Positions 39,119-42,737 of a stretch of DNA of 42,737 nucleotides are shown here, one piece after another. Origin of the DNA: Caulobacterales bacterium (GTDB lineage Bacteria; Pseudomonadota; Alphaproteobacteria; Caulobacterales; Caulobacteraceae); assembly GCA_947474395.1 (NCBI GenBank), contig CANJID010000034.1:1-42737 (forward strand). Direction: 5' to 3'. The number at the start of each line of letters is the position of its first letter. Position 1 is the first letter of the stretch. Made by a program: the position numbers and the translations under genes. A model generated the notes under the pieces. That model was not told the origin of the DNA, made no database searches, and worked only from the letters and a program-made list of their open reading frames with translations.

Positions 39119-39285
39119 GAATCACCCTAGCCTATGCCTCAAGCCCTGACGCTAGCCGTCCATTTGTAGAGTGTAAACGCGGCGTAAACGCTACATCTAG
39201 CGTTTGGCCCAATACCCTGTGGATGACGGCCATTTGGACCACAATGGGTGGGGCGCCCTTAAGCTTTCGTTAGCAAATCTGAATC
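39119..39285. promoter_or_regulatory. podJ/small-membrane-protein divergent control region with cell-cycle-type sites
   Basis: GAATC (CcrM-type GAnTC) at 39119-39123 and 39281-39285. GTAAACGC occurs twice in direct order, 11 bp apart (39173-39180 and 39184-39191). A perfect inverted repeat AAACGCTA-CATC-TAGCGTTT lies at 39186-39205. TGTGGATGA at 39218-39226 is one mismatch from a DnaA box. TTAA-N7-TTAG at 39259-39273 is one base from the CtrA consensus TTAA-N7-TTAA. Binding by these factors is inferred from known Caulobacter sites, not shown. Confidence 0.5.
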
Positions 39286-39327
39286 GCTCGCCTTGCCGCA
39301 GCGGGGGAGCTTGGGCAGGAAGCGGCC

Positions 39328-39531
39328 ATGGACATGGCTATCACCCTCGGCTGCGTGGCCCTCGGCGCCGCGCTTACCGCCCTCTTCGGCTGGGCCGGCG
39401 CCCGCCCGTTCGACCCGGCGAGGGGCGTGCGGCTGGTCCCTTATCGCTTCCTGATGGTGCTTGGGGCGACCTTCACGCTCGTCGCCCTGGTGCACCTGGT
39501 CAACCTGATGGGCGTCACCACCGGACGCTGA
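39328..39531 (+). CDS. Small inner-membrane protein of unknown function
   Basis: 67 residues from the ATG at 39328 with GGAAG five bases upstream. Two hydrophobic segments: ITLGCVALGAALTALFGWAG and YRFLMVLGATFTLVALVHLV, with a charged loop FDPARGVRLVP between and a short polar end. I do not recognise a family. It is divergent from the PodJ-like gene and has the CtrA-like box 55 bases upstream, so it may be cell-cycle regulated. Confidence 0.65.
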   Translation: MDMAITLGCVALGAALTALFGWAGARPFDPARGVRLVPYRFLMVLGATFTLVALVHLVNLMGVTTGR

Positions 39532-39611
39532 CCTAGGGCGCTGAGGGAACCCGACCTGCGCCGTGGGCGCTTACCCTGGTCCCCACGGGAGGGACCAAGG
39601 AGCGTGGACCG

Positions 39612-40289
39612 GTGACCGGCCAGAAGCAGACGCAGGCCGCGAGCGACGGTCAGTCCCCTGAGGACGGTCGCTCGCACGACCTGCAGAAGGCCCTCGAGCA
39701 GCGCACCGGCCTGCTCCACGAGCTGGACCACCGGGTCAAGAACAACCTTCAGTTGATCTCCTCCCTGATGCTGCTCCAGGCCCGCCACGCACACGAGCCG
39801 GCGGTGAAGACGGCCCTGGAGGCTATGCACGAACGGCTGAACGCCATCGCCGTGGTGCACCGGGGCCTGTTCATGACCGAGGATCCCGGGCGCTTCGACA
39901 TCGCCGCCTTCGTCCGCGACCTCGCCGCGGAGCTGGCCGGCGCCCGGCCTGGGGTGCGGATCATGCTCGACCTGGAGCCGGTGGCGATGCGGACCGGCCA
40001 CGCGGCCGCCCTCGCCCTGCTGATCAACGAGCTGCTGATCAACGCCCTGCGCCACGCCTACCCGGAGGGGCGTCAGGGGGAGGTCCGCGTAAAAATCACG
40101 CGTTCAGGTAGCGAGATGCGGATCGGAATCGCCGACGACGGCGTTGGTATGGCGAATGCGAATCAGGAGCAGGGCTTCGGTCTGTCGATCGTGGACCTCC
40201 TGAGCCGCCAGTTGCAGGCGCGGGTCGCGTGGGAGGACGCCCATCCTGGGGTCCATGTCGCGGTCACGCTTCCTGTCGAGGCCGAGTAG
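39612..40289 (+). CDS. Short HisKA_2-type sensor histidine kinase without a sensory domain
   Basis: 225 residues from a GTG at 39612, with AAGGAG eight bases before. The dimerisation/phosphoacceptor helix has ELDHRVKNNLQLISSLM, with His40 as the likely phosphorylated residue. The ATPase part has the N box NELLINALRHAYPEG, G1 IADDGVGM and G2 GFGLSIVDLL. HisKA_2 kinases are common in alphaproteobacteria, including regulators of the general stress response. There is no membrane or PAS domain, so input must come from a partner. A response regulator follows four bases later and is the obvious target. Confidence 0.85.
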   Translation: MTGQKQTQAASDGQSPEDGRSHDLQKALEQRTGLLHELDHRVKNNLQLISSLMLLQARHAHEPAVKTALEAMHERLNAIAVVHRGLFMTEDPGRFDIAAFVRDLAAELAGARPGVRIMLDLEPVAMRTGHAAALALLINELLINALRHAYPEGRQGEVRVKITRSGSEMRIGIADDGVGMANANQEQGFGLSIVDLLSRQLQARVAWEDAHPGVHVAVTLPVEAE

Positions 40290-40293
40290 AGTG

Positions 40294-40752
40294 ATGAACG
40301 CCGAGCATCCCTTAAGAGTCCTGATCGTCGAGGACGAGGTGCTCCTGGCCAATGAGCTGGAGTATCTGGTCGAGACGAGCGGCGCCAAGCCGGTCGGCCA
40401 CGCCATGACTTCCCCCGAAGCCATCACCCTGGCCCGCGAGACGCGGCCCGACCTCGCTCTCGTCGACGTGCACCTGGCGGACGGGCCGACCGGCGTCGAC
40501 GCCGCGCGGGAGATGACCGAGCACTGCGGGGCCATCGTCCTCTTCATCACCGCCAACCTGCGCCGCCTGCCGGACGATCTGGCCGGCGCCTGCGGGGTGA
40601 TGTGCAAGCCCTACTCCGAGAACCAGATCCGTCAGGCCCTGGACTTCATCGCCCGCTGCATGCGCGAGGGCCGGGCCGAGGGCCAGCCGCCCAACGGCCT
40701 TATCCTGTCCGACGCCTTCGCCAGGCTGTGGCGCGTTCACCACGCCGCTTGA
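40294..40752 (+). CDS. Single-domain response regulator (receiver protein)
   Basis: 152 residues from the ATG at 40294; a GTG at 40291 and an upstream in-frame ATG at 40255 are possible. Receiver features: VLIVEDEVLLANELE with acidic E13 and D14, the phosphoacceptor Asp58 in LALVDVHLADGPTGVD, Thr in LFITANLRR and Lys in GVMCKPYSENQIRQAL. There is no output domain, only about 30 C-terminal residues (GQPPNGLILSDAFARLW). It probably acts as a phosphotransfer shuttle or by protein contact. It is cotranscribed with the kinase upstream. Confidence 0.87.
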   Translation: MNAEHPLRVLIVEDEVLLANELEYLVETSGAKPVGHAMTSPEAITLARETRPDLALVDVHLADGPTGVDAAREMTEHCGAIVLFITANLRRLPDDLAGACGVMCKPYSENQIRQALDFIARCMREGRAEGQPPNGLILSDAFARLWRVHHAA

Positions 40753-40758
40753 GCGTGA

Positions 40759-41322
40759 CTATCCGCTGATCAGTATCCAGAGGCCGAGGCCGGCGAAGGC
40801 CGCCGCGGCGCAGTAGCGGATCGCCTTCAGGGGCAGCTTGGTCGCCGCCGCCTGGCCGATCAGCACCGCCGGGGTGTTGGCGATCATCATGCCGATGGTC
40901 GTGCCGGCCGCCACCCAGAAGACATTGTGGAAGCGGGCGGCCAGCGCCACCGTCGCCACCTGCGTCTTGTCGCCCATCTCCACCAGGAAGAAGGCGATCA
41001 GGGTCGTGACGAACACCCCGCGCCCGGTGACCTCGGCGGGCTCGTCCTTCTCCTCGAACTTGTCGGGGATCAGGGCCCAGACGGCGAAGGCGAGAAAGGC
41101 CAGGCCCAGGACCCAGCGCATCCAGGCGCCCTGCAGGAAGCCCCCGGCCAGGACGCCGACCGCGCTGGCCAGCAGGTGGTTGGCCAGGGTCGCCGCCAGG
41201 ATGCCCGCGAGGATCGGCCCCGGCTTGCGGAACCGGGCCGCCAGGAGGATGGCGAGGAGCATGGTCTTGTCGCCGATCTCGGCGATGGCCACCAGGCCGG
41301 TGGAGACGAGCAGGGCTTCCAC
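40759..41322 (-). CDS. GDT1/TMEM165 (UPF0016) family cation exporter
   Basis: 187 residues, six membrane helices in two inverted halves, each with the family signature E-x-G-D-K-T: AEIGDKTMLLAILLA and VEMGDKTQVATVALA. A charged loop (PDKFEEKDEPAEVTG) joins the halves. Family members move Mn2+ or Ca2+ out of the cytoplasm. No manganese riboswitch is visible, since only 18 bases separate it from the PAP2 gene upstream on the same strand. The two genes may be cotranscribed. Confidence 0.88.
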   Translation of the reverse strand: MEALLVSTGLVAIAEIGDKTMLLAILLAARFRKPGPILAGILAATLANHLLASAVGVLAGGFLQGAWMRWVLGLAFLAFAVWALIPDKFEEKDEPAEVTGRGVFVTTLIAFFLVEMGDKTQVATVALAARFHNVFWVAAGTTIGMMIANTPAVLIGQAAATKLPLKAIRYCAAAAFAGLGLWILISG

Positions 41323-41340
41323 GAAAATACTCTCCCGGCC

Positions 41341-42057
41341 CTACCCCGCCGGGCGGCGCCGCACGCGTTCTATGAAGTAGCTGGCCAGCCAGCAGGCCAT
41401 GGCCCAGGCCGCCCCGAGGCTCCAGCCCGCCAGCACGTCGCTGGCCCAGTGGACCCCCAGATAGACGCGGGTCAGGCCGACCGTCAGGGCCAGGGCCGTC
41501 GCCGCCCCCATCACATAGGCCTTGTGCCGCTTGCCATCCAGGGCGCCGGCGAGCAGCGAGCCCAGGGTCAGGTACGCCGCCGCCGACAGCAGGGCGTGAC
41601 CGCTGGGGAAGCTGGGGTTGGCCACTTCCAGGGCCCGATAGACCTCCGGCGGGCGGTCGCGGCCGAACACCCCCTTCAGACCCTCGCTGAGGGCGATCCC
41701 CCCTGCCAGGGACACGATCACCATCAGGGCCGAGCCGAACCGGCGCTTCAGGACCAGGAAGCCGATGGCGATCAGGGCCACCACCACCAGCACGGCCACC
41801 CCGCCCAGGGCCGTCAGCTCTCCCGCCGCATGGGCCAGCCAGGGAGGACCCCGAGGATCGGACAGGTCAGGCGAGGGACGCAGCCAGCGCAGCACCGCCA
41901 TGTCCATCCGCCGTCCGCCCGGCTGGGCCGAATCCTCGGCGATATCGAAGAAGGCCAGGACCCCGCCCGCGAGAATCAGCAGGGCCGCGAGGGCGCCGAT
42001 CTCGGTCCGTGCGACTCGGACTATGGGAGCTATGAGGCGGCCGGCGGCGATTCTCAT
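41341..42057 (-). CDS. PAP2-family membrane phosphatase
   Basis: 238 residues with about six membrane helices. The three-part phosphatase signature is complete: KGVFGRDRPP, then NPSFPSGHALLSAAAY, then RVYLGVHWASDVLAGW. Such enzymes dephosphorylate undecaprenyl diphosphate, phosphatidic acid or lipid A at the periplasmic face. Substrate choice is not readable. A role in recycling polyprenyl carriers for the glycan cassette is conceivable but the genes are 28 kb apart. Confidence 0.88.
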   Translation of the reverse strand: MRIAAGRLIAPIVRVARTEIGALAALLILAGGVLAFFDIAEDSAQPGGRRMDMAVLRWLRPSPDLSDPRGPPWLAHAAGELTALGGVAVLVVVALIAIGFLVLKRRFGSALMVIVSLAGGIALSEGLKGVFGRDRPPEVYRALEVANPSFPSGHALLSAAAYLTLGSLLAGALDGKRHKAYVMGAATALALTVGLTRVYLGVHWASDVLAGWSLGAAWAMACWLASYFIERVRRRPAG

Positions 42058-42157
42058 GAGGGGCGAACCGGGGAGGTGTTAACGAGGTCCGAACAACGGC
42101 CTCCGGAACCTTGCCGAAGCCCTAACGGCGTGCCCGGTTTTCCCCCTACGTCAATCT

Positions 42158-42171
42158 TTCGTTTACGAAAA
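42158..42171. promoter_or_regulatory. 14-bp perfect inverted repeat upstream of nrdA
   Basis: TTTCGT-TT-ACGAAA, 105 bases before the nrdA start, is a possible repressor or activator site. No known regulator is assigned. Confidence 0.4.
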
Positions 42172-42197
42172 AGTCTGTGGGAGCGTCGATCTGCCCG

Positions 42198-42268
42198 TTG
42201 ACGCTTCATTTGCCTTATGGCCACCATATGTCGTGGCTGAGAGGCCAGTTGGCCTCTAAATGTGGGTG
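42198..42268 (+). promoter_or_regulatory. nrdA promoter region with possible paired NrdR boxes and a 5' hairpin
   Basis: TTGACGC at 42198-42204 fits a caulobacter -35. CCACCATATGTCGTGG (42221-42236) matches 11 of 16 positions of the NrdR-box pattern ACACWATATATWGTGT. A weaker match, CCTCTAAATGTGGGTG, starts 32 bases downstream (42253-42268), the spacing usual for paired boxes. GAGGCC-AGTT-GGCCTC (42241-42256) can form a hairpin 20 bases before the ATG. Confidence 0.45.
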
Positions 42269-42275
42269 GTGGGCA

Positions 42276-42737
42276 ATGTCTGCGAGCGAAGCGGCTACGG
42301 TGCGTGAAGAGGCTGTTCGCGGCGCTGTGGGGTCTCCCCGCAAGCGCGAGCGCCCCGTGCTGCAGCTGGTCCGGAAGGTCGAGGTCGACCGCTCCCGCGA
42401 CGCCCTCCTGACCGACTTCGGCAAGACCACCCTGGAGGACCGATATCTCCTGGCGGGCGAATCGTACCAGGACATGTTCGCCCGCGTGGCGACCGCCTAT
42501 GCGGACGACGCCGAACACGCCCAGCGCATTTACGACTACATCTCCCAGCTCTGGTTCATGCCGGCCACGCCGGTGCTGTCGAACGGCGGCGCCGACCGCG
42601 GCCTGCCCATCTCCTGCTTCCTGAATTCGGTTGGCGACAGCCTCGAACATATCGTCACCACCTGGAACGAGAACGTGTGGCTCGCCGCCAACGGCGGCGG
42701 CATCGGCACCTACTGGGGCGGGGTCCGCTCCATCGGC
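42276..42737 (+). CDS. nrdA: Ribonucleoside-diphosphate reductase alpha subunit, N-terminal part (cut by window edge)
   Basis: An ATG at 42276 opens a frame of 154 codons running off the window. FGKTTLEDRYLLAGESYQDM, LWFMPATPVLSNGG and GLPISCFLNSV (with the substrate-site Cys) are class I reductase alpha features, as is WLAANGGGIGTYWGG. It reduces ribonucleotides to deoxyribonucleotides with an NrdB radical partner. The catalytic region begins by about residue 45, so there is no N-terminal ATP cone, which points to a form without the usual dATP switch at this position. The start has only a weak ribosome site (GGTGGTGGG). Class II cannot be excluded completely from the fragment. Confidence 0.85.
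   Translation, partial: MSASEAATVREEAVRGAVGSPRKRERPVLQLVRKVEVDRSRDALLTDFGKTTLEDRYLLAGESYQDMFARVATAYADDAEHAQRIYDYISQLWFMPATPVLSNGGADRGLPISCFLNSVGDSLEHIVTTWNENVWLAANGGGIGTYWGGVRSIG

Noticed and set aside
36346-39273. 975-codon open frame on the plus strand opposite the PodJ-like gene
   Set aside because: It is Gly/Arg/Val-rich with no recognisable domain and lies fully antisense to a gene with clear family features. Long antisense frames are common at this GC content.
42091-42109. SOS (LexA) box candidate GAAC...GAAC before nrdA
   Set aside because: The spacing is 11 bases instead of 7, so it does not fit the alphaproteobacterial GTTC-N7-GTTC rule.
1-42737. CRISPR arrays, tRNA or rRNA genes, prophage genes
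   Set aside because: No regularly spaced repeats, cloverleaf-like segments or phage structural genes were seen while reading both strands.

Overview
The window looks like a chromosomal segment of a Caulobacteraceae-type alphaproteobacterium (Caulobacter/Phenylobacterium/Brevundimonas group). The base composition is very GC-rich and many genes start with GTG or TTG in 4-bp overlaps. A PodJ-like polarity protein sits behind a promoter region with DnaA-, CtrA- and GAnTC-like sites. The HisRS motif-2 loop looks alphaproteobacterial, and there is a TIGR02301 protein. The genus cannot be fixed from sequence alone. No gene-free stretch exceeds 300 bp. No tRNA, rRNA or CRISPR was seen.

Layout. (1) 1-371: the end of an IS3-family element lies against the 3' remnant of a DUF559 gene. 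(2) 430-13870: a large membrane-glycan cassette. It holds a UDP-galactopyranose-mutase-like flavoprotein, three GtrA-type small flippase-like proteins, three GT-C membrane transferases, two GT2 enzymes of the polyprenyl-phosphate-sugar synthase type, one GT4 and three SAM methyltransferases. The composition suggests two or more GtrA/GtrB/GT-C decoration modules, in which a sugar is loaded on polyprenyl phosphate, possibly methylated, flipped and transferred outside the cytoplasm. (3) 13969-17719, minus strand: hisS-hisZ-hisG, preceded by a previously unlisted 26-codon leader ORF with seven His codons in eight and a strong hairpin, i.e. a histidine attenuator. (4) 17824-24398: siderophore-interacting protein, pgi, a DsbD-type reductase, a hot-dog protein, a Nudix hydrolase and a TIGR02301 protein. 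(5) 24538-25061: an NfeD-like gene broken at four exact copies of GGGCCCT; two or five copies would restore the frame. (6) 25083-35999: the ligase-associated exonuclease, the Lhr-type helicase and the PdeM phosphoesterase. The exonuclease is separated from the other two by a Cys-rich exported protein, a Ser-less esterase homologue, a SixA-like/DUF952/pyrD operon, a lipoprotein and a DinG-type helicase. (7) 36007-42737: PodJ-like protein, a small membrane protein, a short histidine kinase with a receiver protein, a GDT1-type exporter, a PAP2 phosphatase, and the start of nrdA behind possible paired NrdR boxes.

The strongest leads for new biology are the histidine leader/attenuator (17598-17719), the heptanucleotide switch in the NfeD-like gene (24798-24825), the triple-GtrA methyl-glycan cassette (430-13870) and the podJ promoter site array (39119-39285).
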